6,049 nt of DNA from Acidimicrobiaceae bacterium (GCA_025463965.1 JAODBN010000105.1:1-6049), one strand, 5' to 3'. Positions 1 through 6,049 are shown, counted from the first letter of the stretch. Translations and numbers: made by a program. The notes: generated by a model from the sequence alone, not told the origin.

Positions 1-273
1 GACCCCGCGATTAACACGTTTTCGACCGAGATCGAGGAAGCACCCGATCCCGAGCGCATCGTTTACTTCGAGCTCGGACCGGGAGAGGCCTCCCTACACG
101 ACGGCCGGATCATCCACGGCGCGAGCCCGAACACGAGCGACCAGCGTCGGGCCGGTTACACGATGCGCTACCTCCCCGCAGACGTCCGGGTCTTCCCCGA
201 GGCGAACCCCGGGCACCGGCTCTGGCTCGCCCGCGGCAGCGACCGCGCCGGCAACCTGTACGAGAACGCCTGA
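1..273 (+). CDS. Phytanoyl-CoA dioxygenase (PhyH)-like protein, C-terminal part
   Basis: Only the last 90 residues are in the window; the start lies upstream. The frame is open from base 1 to a TGA at 271-273. The visible part carries the second half of the active site of Fe(II)/2-oxoglutarate oxygenases of the PhyH family: HDGRIIHGASPNTSDQRR at residues 33-50 of the fragment. His39 would be the distal iron ligand and Arg49 or Arg50 would bind the 2-oxoglutarate carboxylate, followed by the usual 'TMRY' strand. The first iron-binding HxD motif would be upstream and cannot be checked. Family members hydroxylate many substrates, including the alpha carbon of acyl-CoAs, so the substrate is not predictable from this piece. 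It is presumably cytoplasmic. The stop overlaps the start of the next gene by one base, so both probably sit in one operon. Confidence 0.82.
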   Translation, partial: DPAINTFSTEIEEAPDPERIVYFELGPGEASLHDGRIIHGASPNTSDQRRAGYTMRYLPADVRVFPEANPGHRLWLARGSDRAGNLYENA

Positions 274-1235
274 TGCCACTCGATCCCGTCCTCCTGCCAC
301 TGCTCGCCGAGCCTCAGTCGGACGACCCTCCGGCGACCACGGTTGCTGAAGCTCGCGCCCGGCACGACCGCTCCCAAGAGCAACTGCGGGCGCGCTTTTA
401 CCGTGAACCCCCCGCACCCGCTGAAGTGCGAGAGCTCGCCGTTCCGGTCGAGGGCGCCAGCATTGCGGCGCGTGCCTTCCGCCCGCACGGCGAAGGCCCA
501 TTCCCAGTCCATGTGTACCTCCACGGCGGTGGCTTTTGGTTGGGTAGCGTCGACGGCTCTGACATCGCCTGCCGAGAGCTCTGCGCCGCCTCCGGTGCTC
601 TCGTCGTCTCGGTGGGCTACCGACTGGCGCCGGAGCACCCGTTCCCGACGCCAGCCGAGGACTGTTATGCGGCGCTGTGCTGGATCGCGGAGCATGCCGG
701 CGAGCTCGGCGGGGATCCCGGCCTCCTCTCGGTCGGCGGGGAGTCTGCCGGAGGCAATCTTGCTGCGGTGGTCTCGCTGATGGCTCGGGACCGCGAGGGC
801 CCCCGCCTCGTCGCCCAGGTGCTCTCGATCCCGGTGACCGACCTCACGATGAGCCAGCCCTCGGTGAGCCAGCTCGGTAAGGGATACGGCCTGACCTGGG
901 AGGGGATGGTCGAGTACCGCAATCACTACCTGCCCGAGGCTGGCCTTGCCGCCGATCCTTACGTCTCGCCGCTCTTCGCTCCGAACCTCGTCGGGCTGCC
1001 AACCGCCATCGTCTCCACCATGGAGTTCGATCCGCTTAGAGACGAGGGGGAGGCCTACGCCCGACGCCTCGTCGAAGCTGGTGTGCCTACCGTCCAGCGT
1101 CGCTCCCTCGGCCAGATCCACGGCTCGGCGATGTTCACGGCGGTCTCGGCCTTTGCGCGGGACTACTACATCTTCCTCGGCGCGCAGCTTCAGTCCTCGT
1201 ACCGTCGGGCCGGATTCGGGGGCGAACCCGTGTGA
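273..1235 (+). CDS. Alpha/beta hydrolase, hormone-sensitive-lipase type (carboxylesterase)
   Basis: This 320-residue protein has the typical length and motifs of the HSL/acetyl-esterase family (alpha/beta hydrolase fold 3). The oxyanion-hole motif HGGGFW is at residues 84-89. The nucleophile elbow GESAGG is at 156-161, with Ser158 catalytic. Asp253 in 'EFDPLRDEG' and His283 in 'QIHG' complete the triad. A 'GYRLAPEHPFP' segment at 115-125 is also typical. No signal peptide is seen, so it is probably cytoplasmic. It should hydrolyse short- to medium-chain carboxylic esters; the actual substrate is unknown. The ATG at 273-275 shares its A with the TGA of the oxygenase gene (TGATG), and no strong Shine-Dalgarno sequence precedes it, so translational coupling is likely. 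The triad is intact, so an active enzyme is expected. Confidence 0.93.
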   Translation: MPLDPVLLPLLAEPQSDDPPATTVAEARARHDRSQEQLRARFYREPPAPAEVRELAVPVEGASIAARAFRPHGEGPFPVHVYLHGGGFWLGSVDGSDIACRELCAASGALVVSVGYRLAPEHPFPTPAEDCYAALCWIAEHAGELGGDPGLLSVGGESAGGNLAAVVSLMARDREGPRLVAQVLSIPVTDLTMSQPSVSQLGKGYGLTWEGMVEYRNHYLPEAGLAADPYVSPLFAPNLVGLPTAIVSTMEFDPLRDEGEAYARRLVEAGVPTVQRRSLGQIHGSAMFTAVSAFARDYYIFLGAQLQSSYRRAGFGGEPV

Positions 1236-1257
1236 GGGGCGAGTAGCCTGGTGCGCC

Positions 1258-1890
1258 GTGACCACGAGCGAGCCGCTCCAGCCCGGAGACCCCGAGATCG
1301 GATCCAGCGGGGCCGGCCCGCGTCGCTCGATGCGAGCGGCCGCGACAGAGCTTTGGCATCAAAAGCCCGGTGCCCGCTCTGCCAGGCAGAAGCCGCTCCC
1401 CCCGGGCACCAAGGAGATCGTCAACGGCCTCGAGCGCCGGGAGATCCTCATTGGGGCGATCCTCTGTGCGATCGACTTTGCGCTCTCCCTGATCGCCTAC
1501 GTCTACGCCCACAACTCGCACGTCGCCAAGACGCACAACATCGCTCCGACCCTGCTCATCGCCGGGCTGATCGGTACCGCGCTAATCCTCGTGGGTCTCC
1601 TCTTTCGACGCCGCGCGCTCCTCGGCTTCGCCTCCTTCCTCGTCGGAATGGAGCTGCTCACCTCCGGCCTTCTCCCTGAGGCAGTCGTCTACATCTTCTT
1701 CGGTGGCTGGCTTATCTTCCGGGTGATGCGCAAGCAAAAGCAGGACCAGGCCGCCGGCACATTCACCGGCACCGTTGACACCGGCCCGCGGCCACGCCCG
1801 CTCACGGCCCCCACGGCCCCCACGGCCTCCAAGCGCTACACGCCGCCCCGGCGAAGCGCCGGTCGAGCAGCCGCCACACGCCGTCGGTGA
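1258..1890 (+). CDS. Uncharacterised small membrane protein with basic Pro/Ala/Arg-rich tail
   Basis: I do not recognise a family for this 210-residue protein. The frame is open further upstream, but the GTG at 1258 is the first plausible start after the hydrolase stop, 22 bases downstream of it. A GAGGGG lies 18 bases before it, which is far, and an ATG at 1330 is a possible alternative start. Residues 1-60 are polar and basic. Hydrophobic stretches at about 63-84, 96-116, 120-138 and 141-157 look like four membrane segments. Arginine placement (FRRR at 116-119, R155 onward) fits both ends in the cytoplasm. The tail from about 158 is hydrophilic, rich in Pro, Ala, Thr and Arg, and includes a TAP repeat and a terminal RRR, so it may be a disordered region that contacts an anionic partner or membrane surface. 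The TGA overlaps the GTG of the reductase gene (GTGA), implying coupled translation. The hydrophobicity profile supports a real gene rather than a spurious frame. Confidence 0.78.
   Translation: MTTSEPLQPGDPEIGSSGAGPRRSMRAAATELWHQKPGARSARQKPLPPGTKEIVNGLERREILIGAILCAIDFALSLIAYVYAHNSHVAKTHNIAPTLLIAGLIGTALILVGLLFRRRALLGFASFLVGMELLTSGLLPEAVVYIFFGGWLIFRVMRKQKQDQAAGTFTGTVDTGPRPRPLTAPTAPTASKRYTPPRRSAGRAAATRRR
1803..1829 (+). repeat. Three tandem 9-base units coding TAP/TAP/TAS
   Basis: The 9-base unit CACGGCCCC occurs twice exactly (1803-1811, 1812-1820) and once with a single change (CACGGCCTC, 1821-1829). The repeat is in frame with the membrane-protein gene and encodes Thr-Ala-Pro steps at about residues 183-191 in its tail. 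The copy number could vary by slippage without breaking the frame. Confidence 0.8.
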
Positions 1891-4280
1891 TCGCCGCGGC
1901 GCTCGCCGGGCGCCGGATCGCGGTCACCGGCGCCACGGGCTTCCTTGGCACGGCCCTCGTCGAGCGCCTGCTCCGCTCCGTCCCCGACTGTGAGGTCGTC
2001 GTGCTCGTCCGCTCCGGACGACGCGCCAGCGCCGCCGACCGGACGGCGAAGGAGATCCTTCGCAACGACTGCTTCGACCGCCTCCGTGCGGAGCTCGGCG
2101 AGAAGTTCGGCGCCGAGATGGAGCGCCGCCTGACGACCATCGCCGGCGACGTCTCCACCGATGGCCTCGGACTGAGCGAGGCGGACGGCGAGATCCTCGC
2201 CTCCTGCGACGTGCTCGTCCACTCGGCCGCTACGGTGAGCTTCGACGCCCCCCTCGACGGTGCCGTCGAGGTCAACCTCCTCGGCCCGAGCAGGGTCGCG
2301 ACCACGCTCCTCGAGCTGGCCCGGCTCCACCGCCCCGAAGGGGCGCCACTCCCCCACCTCGTCGCGGTGTCAACGGCCTACGTGAACAGCGGCCACCACG
2401 GAGACGCCGCAGAGGAGCCCGTCGCCGCCAGCCGCTACCTAGCTCTTCCCGACTGGAAGGGCGAGGTCGCCGCGGCACGACGGGCCCGGGCGGATATTGA
2501 CGCCGAGAGTCGCACGCCGGCGCGCCTCGAAGAGTTCCAAAAGCGCGCCCGACGCGAGCTCGGCGCTGCCGGGCGGGCGCTGCTCGCCGAGCGGACCGAG
2601 CGCCTGCGGACCAACTGGGTGGATAACCAGCTCGTCGAGCTCGGGCGCTCGCGGGCCCAGGCGCTCGGTTGGCCCGACGCCTACGCCTACACCAAGTCCC
2701 TCGGCGAGCTGGCCCTCGGTGAGAACCGGGGGGAGCTGCCCACAACGATCGTGCGTCCCTCGATCGTCGAGTCGGCGCTCGCCGAACCGAAGCCGGGCTG
2801 GATCCGGGGCTTTCGAATGGCCGAGCCGGTCATCATCTCCTACGCCCGCGGCTTGCTCCGTCAGTTCCCCGGCGTGCCCGAGGGCATCGTCGATGTCATC
2901 CCGGTCGATCTCGTCTGCGCTGCGATCATCGCGGTGGCGGCCGCCGGCCCGAAAGAGGAGCCGATCGGCGCGCAGCCGCGGATCTTCCAGGTCGCGTCGG
3001 GTGTGCGCAACCCATTGCGCTACGGGACCTTGGTGGGGCTGTGCGAGATCTGGTTCAACGAACGGCCGCTGTACGACAGCCGCGGTGAGCCCATTGCGGT
3101 TCCGACGTGGTCGTTCCCCGGCCGCGGCAAGGTCCAAGGTGAGCTGCGTCGAGCGACGAAACTCCTCGGCCTCCTCGAACGGAGCGTTTCGGCGCTGCCG
3201 GTCCGGGGCGAGCTCGCGGAGAAGATCGCGGACGTCGAAGAGCGTCGAGCGGTCGCCGAACGGGCGCTCGGCTACGTCGAGCTCTACGGCGCGTACACCG
3301 AGACAGAGGCCCGTTTCCGCATCGACGCCACCTTGGAGCTCTTCGAGGGCCTGTCAGAGAACGACCAACGGACCTTCTGCTTCGACCCTGCGGTGATCGA
3401 CTGGGTGCGTTATGTGAACGAGGTCCACCTGCCCTCGGTCGTCGAGCACGCCCGCGTCCGCACGAGCCCGGGCAAGCGAGTGAGCGCCAGTCGTGAGGAC
3501 CGAGCCCGGCGGGCGATTCTCACGAAAGAGCCTCGCTGCGCGGTCTTCGACCTCGAGCAAACCATCGTCAACTCCAACGTGGTCGAGTCGTACGCGTGGC
3601 TGGCGAGTCGCCACCTAGAGCCGATGCGGCGCGCCCAGCTCGCCCTCGAGCTGTTCGTCGAGGGCCCTCGGTTGCTCTCGGTCGACCGTCGGGACCGCGG
3701 GGACTTCCTGCGCTCGTTCTACCGCCGCTACGAGGGCGCGCCCGTCGAGCGCGTCCGAGAAGACGCCTGGGAGTTGTTCTCCGACCTGCTCCTCACGCGG
3801 GCGTTCCCCGGAGCGATCCAGCGGGTCCGAGAGCATCGGGCCCTCGGGCACAAGACCCTCCTCATCACCGGGGCGCTCGACTTCGTCGTGGCGCCCCTCG
3901 CGCCGCTGTTCGACGAGATCGTCTGCGCCCGCCTCGGGGAGGTCGACGGGCGTTTCACCGGCGAGATGGTCACCACGCCTCCCACCGGCGAGGCACGCGC
4001 CATTCTCATGGAGTCTTGGGCGGCGCGCTTTGGGCTCGGCAAGGATCAGACCGTGGCGTACGCCGACTCGACGAGCGACCTTCCCATGCTCGAGGCGGCA
4101 GGGCATCCCGTCGCAGTCAACCCCGAGCCGAAGCTCGCGGCCGTGGCGCGCCGTCGCGGGTGGCCCATCGAGCACTGGGAGCGCACTCCCGGGGGTCCAC
4201 GCAACCTGCTCGCCGTGGCGAGCCGCCGTCTCGGGCCTCGCACCCCCTCTCCGGGCGTCGGCCTCGCGAGCCGGCCGTGA
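1887..4280 (+). CDS. Fatty acyl-CoA reductase fused to a HAD-IB phosphatase-like domain
   Basis: This is a 797-residue two-part protein. The N-terminal half is an extended short-chain dehydrogenase of the fatty acyl-CoA reductase (male-sterility, NAD_binding_4) family. It has the Rossmann motif TGATGFLG at 14-21, HSAATVSFD at 112-120, 'STAY' at 162-165, a charged helical insert at about 190-255 and the catalytic Tyr266/Lys270 pair in YAYTK. Residues about 475-523 resemble the FAR C-terminal 'sterile' domain ('LSENDQRTFCFD', 'IDWVRY'). Family members reduce acyl-CoA to aldehyde or alcohol with NADPH. From about 548 to 780 there is a SerB-like HAD-IB domain with motif I at Asp555 (DLEQT), motif II at Thr661 and motif IV at Asp727/Asp731. 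The expected second Asp of motif I is Glu557 and the motif III Lys is not found, so phosphatase activity is doubtful. The GTG start overlaps the previous stop by four bases (GTGA); no good Shine-Dalgarno is visible, so coupling is inferred. It is likely soluble or membrane-peripheral. The family call is strong; the chain length, and whether aldehyde or alcohol is the product, cannot be read. Confidence 0.92.
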   Translation: MIAAALAGRRIAVTGATGFLGTALVERLLRSVPDCEVVVLVRSGRRASAADRTAKEILRNDCFDRLRAELGEKFGAEMERRLTTIAGDVSTDGLGLSEADGEILASCDVLVHSAATVSFDAPLDGAVEVNLLGPSRVATTLLELARLHRPEGAPLPHLVAVSTAYVNSGHHGDAAEEPVAASRYLALPDWKGEVAAARRARADIDAESRTPARLEEFQKRARRELGAAGRALLAERTERLRTNWVDNQLVELGRSRAQALGWPDAYAYTKSLGELALGENRGELPTTIVRPSIVESALAEPKPGWIRGFRMAEPVIISYARGLLRQFPGVPEGIVDVIPVDLVCAAIIAVAAAGPKEEPIGAQPRIFQVASGVRNPLRYGTLVGLCEIWFNERPLYDSRGEPIAVPTWSFPGRGKVQGELRRATKLLGLLERSVSALPVRGELAEKIADVEERRAVAERALGYVELYGAYTETEARFRIDATLELFEGLSENDQRTFCFDPAVIDWVRYVNEVHLPSVVEHARVRTSPGKRVSASREDRARRAILTKEPRCAVFDLEQTIVNSNVVESYAWLASRHLEPMRRAQLALELFVEGPRLLSVDRRDRGDFLRSFYRRYEGAPVERVREDAWELFSDLLLTRAFPGAIQRVREHRALGHKTLLITGALDFVVAPLAPLFDEIVCARLGEVDGRFTGEMVTTPPTGEARAILMESWAARFGLGKDQTVAYADSTSDLPMLEAAGHPVAVNPEPKLAAVARRRGWPIEHWERTPGGPRNLLAVASRRLGPRTPSPGVGLASRP

Positions 4281-5518
4281 AGGCTCTCCTGATCGAGCGC
4301 CAGCTCCACCGCTTCGCCGCGGCGCGCGCCGCCAGCGCTCTCGGGGCCACAGGAGCGACGCTGGGCCTCGGGCCGCTGCGCCTCGCCGACCTCGAGCCGC
4401 CACGTCCTCTAGGACCGGGGTGGCGGCGCATCCGGCCGCGCCTTGCCGGCATCTGCGGATCCGATTTGCACACGGTCGACGGGACGAGCTCTCGCTACTT
4501 CGAGCCGATCGTGTCCTTCCCCTTCGTCTTGGGCCACGAGGTGGTCGCTGACGTGGTGGACGGGCCTCTCGCGGGAAGCCGGGCGGTGCTGGAGCCGGTC
4601 CTCGGCTGTGAGGCGCGCGGCATCGTCCCACCGTGCCCCGCCTGCGCAGCCGGCCACAAGGGCGCTTGCGATCGCATCGCGTTCGGCGAGCTGTCGCCCG
4701 GCCTGCAGACCGGCTTTTGCAAGGACACGGGCGGGACCTGGTCCGAAGAGCTCGTCGCCCACGACTCGCAGCTGCACACGATCCCCGAAGGCTTCTCCGA
4801 CGAAGACGCTGTCCTCGTGGAGCCCACCGCCTGCGCGCTCCACGCGGCGCTGTCCGCAGGTGTGGTCCCCGGAGAAACCGTGGTCGTGCTCGGCGCAGGC
4901 ACGCTCGGTCTCACCGTCACCGCGTCGCTGCGGGCGCACACGCTGCCCGGGAACCTGCTCGTCGTCGCCAAGCACCCGGTCCAGCGCGAGCTCGCCGAGG
5001 AGCTCGGCGCGGACGCGGTCCTCTCGTCGGGCGAGCTCCCACGAGGCGTCCGTCGCACGACCGGCGCGCTCGCCATCGAGGACAACGACGGCCGAATCGC
5101 ACGCCTAGCCGGAGGCGCGGACGTGGTTCTCGACTGCGTGGGAAGCGCCGCCTCGCTCGCCCAGTCCCTCGCGGTCGTTCGTCCGGGGGGTCGCATCGTG
5201 ATGGTGGGCATGCCCGGCACGGTCAAGGTCGACCTCGCCCCGCTGTGGCAACGAGAGGTCACCCTGCTCGGCGCCTACGCGTACGGCTCTGAGCAGCCGA
5301 CCGAGGCACCGCCACGCTCGACCTTCTCCTTGGCGATCGAGCTGGTGCAAAGGGCCAGCCTGGGGCGCCTCGTCTCGGCCCGCTACGCTCTCGAGGACTA
5401 CGAGGAGGCACTCCGCCACGCGGGGGCAGCCGGGCGTCGTGGCGCGGTGAAGGTGGTGTTCGATCTCCGCCGGAGCGCTGCCGCCTGGCGGGGAGCAGCA
5501 GCGGAGGGAGCAAGTTGA
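4277..5518 (+). CDS. Zinc-dependent alcohol dehydrogenase, medium-chain (MDR) family
   Basis: This 413-residue protein has an MDR architecture: a GroES-like catalytic domain and then a Rossmann domain. The catalytic zinc site is Cys60 (GICGSD), His87-Glu88 (LGHE) and probably Glu183 ('VEPTACALHA'), as in sorbitol/threonine dehydrogenase relatives. Four cysteines (111, 120, 123, 131) could hold a structural zinc, with the first displaced upstream compared with the usual C-x2-C-x2-C-x7-C. The nucleotide loop GAGTLG is at 206-211. The second strand ends 'VVAKHP' with no acidic residue, which hints at NADP(H) preference. The N-terminus has an Ala/Gly-rich insert at about 12-35. It should interconvert an alcohol or hydroxy compound with its carbonyl; the substrate is unknown. 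The GTG start at 4277 gives an MKALLIE beginning, typical of MDRs, and overlaps the reductase stop (GTGA). The frame is open farther upstream to 3596, but that part runs inside the reductase gene and is not credible. Its place between a reductase and a racemase homologue suggests it acts in the same pathway. Confidence 0.92.
   Translation: MKALLIERQLHRFAAARAASALGATGATLGLGPLRLADLEPPRPLGPGWRRIRPRLAGICGSDLHTVDGTSSRYFEPIVSFPFVLGHEVVADVVDGPLAGSRAVLEPVLGCEARGIVPPCPACAAGHKGACDRIAFGELSPGLQTGFCKDTGGTWSEELVAHDSQLHTIPEGFSDEDAVLVEPTACALHAALSAGVVPGETVVVLGAGTLGLTVTASLRAHTLPGNLLVVAKHPVQRELAEELGADAVLSSGELPRGVRRTTGALAIEDNDGRIARLAGGADVVLDCVGSAASLAQSLAVVRPGGRIVMVGMPGTVKVDLAPLWQREVTLLGAYAYGSEQPTEAPPRSTFSLAIELVQRASLGRLVSARYALEDYEEALRHAGAAGRRGAVKVVFDLRRSAAAWRGAAAEGAS
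5503..5507 (+). promoter_or_regulatory. Shine-Dalgarno GGAGG for the TTG-started LarA-like gene
   Basis: GGAGG lies seven bases before the TTG at 5515, inside the last codons of the dehydrogenase gene. It is the clearest ribosome-binding site in the window and decides the TTG start. Confidence 0.75.
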
Positions 5519-6049
5519 GTCCAAGGCCGGGTTTCGTCCTGGAGGTCGACCGCTCCACCCCGCCAACGCTGTTCTGGCACGGCGAGGGATTCCGCCTCGA
5601 GCGGCTGCCGGTGGGGAGCCGCGTGATCTACCCGCCGGAGGCGATCCCGGGTCTGCCTGACCCGGACGCCGCGATCGCGCACGCGCTCGAGCACCCCGAG
5701 GGCGACTCCGAGCCGCTCGACGCGCTGCTGCGGCCGGGAATGGTTCTCACCATCGCCTTCGACGACGTGTCGCTGCCGCTTCCTCCGATGGAGGCACCGG
5801 ACGTGCGCGCCCGCGTCATCGAGGCCGTCCTCGACAAGGCCGCAGCTGCTGGCGTGGACGACGTGGTCCTCATCGCCGCCCTCGCGCTGCACCGGAGGAT
5901 GACGGACGACGAGCTGCGTCACGCCCTCGGCAGCCGGGTCTTCGACGCCTTCGCCCCGAGCGGTCGCCTGCTCCAGCACGACGCCGAGGACCCCGAGGCC
6001 ATCGTCACCCTGGGGGAGACCTCCGAGGGTGAGCTCGTGGCGATCTCCA
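5515..6049 (+). CDS. LarA-like (DUF2088) nickel-racemase family protein, N-terminal part
   Basis: The frame runs from a TTG at 5515 to the window end (178 residues) with no stop, so the 3' end is missing. The TTG overlaps the dehydrogenase stop by four bases (TTGA) and has a good GGAGG seven bases before it. The protein begins MSPRPGFVLEVDRS. It matches the N-terminal domain of lactate racemase LarA: 'FDDVSLPLPPMEAPDVR' at 82-98, a Rossmann-like 'AAGVDDVVLIAALALHRRMT' at 111-130 with His126 at the place of a conserved LarA catalytic His, and 'HDAED' at 155-159. LarA racemases invert alpha-hydroxy acids with a nickel-pincer nucleotide made by LarB, LarC and LarE, none of which is in the window. 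Leu87 stands where LarA has an Arg after the Asp (D-x-x-R), so the substrate is probably not lactate. The nickel-binding His and Lys residues lie beyond the window. The family call is good; racemase activity is unproven. Confidence 0.85.
   Translation, partial: MSPRPGFVLEVDRSTPPTLFWHGEGFRLERLPVGSRVIYPPEAIPGLPDPDAAIAHALEHPEGDSEPLDALLRPGMVLTIAFDDVSLPLPPMEAPDVRARVIEAVLDKAAAAGVDDVVLIAALALHRRMTDDELRHALGSRVFDAFAPSGRLLQHDAEDPEAIVTLGETSEGELVAIS

Noticed and set aside
946..1257. Upstream extension of the membrane-protein frame
   Set aside because: It overlaps the hydrolase gene, including its catalytic His, and its translation is Ser/Arg/Pro-rich shadow sequence. The GTG at 1258 after the hydrolase stop is preferred.
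1236..1257. Possible promoter or terminator in the only intergenic gap
   Set aside because: The 22 bases hold no convincing -10/-35 elements and no hairpin with a T-run; too short for a promoter on its own.
168..1265. 365-codon open frame on the minus strand
   Set aside because: It lies opposite the hydrolase gene, which has a complete catalytic triad. The minus-strand translation is Arg/Gly/Glu-rich with no recognisable motif, as expected for a shadow frame in GC-rich DNA.
1251..1679. GTG at 1251 in another frame, closer to the GAGGGG
   Set aside because: Spacing to the GAGGGG is better, but the resulting 142-residue product is Arg/Pro/His-rich without membrane segments, while the 1258 frame gives clear hydrophobic segments and ends in an overlap with the next gene.
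2497..3396. 299-codon Ser/Arg-rich frame on the plus strand inside the reductase gene
   Set aside because: It is a +1 shadow of the reductase; the reductase frame carries the YAYTK and FAR C-terminal motifs, and there is no sign of a frameshift.
3596..4276. Upstream extension of the dehydrogenase frame
   Set aside because: It would overlap about 680 bases of the reductase gene and add an Arg/Pro-rich sequence with no domain. The GTG at 4277 gives the normal MDR beginning.
3615..4631. 338-codon open frame on the minus strand
   Set aside because: It runs opposite the HAD domain and the start of the dehydrogenase, both well supported by motifs; its translation is low-complexity Arg/Pro/Gly.

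Overview
The window is an almost gapless run of six genes, all on the + strand. The DNA is GC-rich with G/C-rich third codon positions, and three of the four internal starts from the membrane-protein gene onward are GTG, with TTG for the last. This suggests a high-GC actinobacterium. The fatty acyl-CoA reductase/HAD fusion and the style of the zinc dehydrogenase remind me of Acidimicrobiia or mycobacterial relatives, but that placement is from memory and not demonstrated here.

Layout: (1) 1-273, the 3' end of a phytanoyl-CoA dioxygenase (PhyH)-like Fe(II)/2-oxoglutarate oxygenase; (2) 273-1235, an alpha/beta hydrolase of the hormone-sensitive-lipase type; (3) 1258-1890, an unrecognised small membrane protein with about four membrane segments and a basic Pro/Ala/Arg tail; (4) 1887-4280, a 797-residue fusion of an alcohol-forming type fatty acyl-CoA reductase and a C-terminal HAD-IB phosphatase-like domain whose catalytic residues are altered; (5) 4277-5518, a zinc-dependent medium-chain dehydrogenase; (6) 5515-6049, the 5' part of a LarA-like (DUF2088) nickel-racemase family protein, starting at TTG and running off the window.

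Four of the five junctions are stop/start overlaps (TGATG, GTGA, GTGA, TTGA). The only intergenic gap is 22 bases (1236-1257). No promoter, terminator, RNA gene, mobile element or CRISPR was seen. The run looks like the inside of one operon with translational coupling, tightest from the membrane protein to the LarA-like protein.

Read together, the genes suggest lipid or hydroxy-acid chemistry: an oxygenase that could hydroxylate an acyl chain next to its carboxyl, an esterase, a reductase acting on acyl-CoA, an alcohol/hydroxy dehydrogenase and an alpha-hydroxyacid racemase homologue. The most unusual points are the degenerate HAD domain on the reductase, the LarA-like protein lacking the expected Arg in its substrate-binding motif, and the coupling of that gene to a dehydrogenase with a displaced structural-zinc cysteine. 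The pathway itself is inference.
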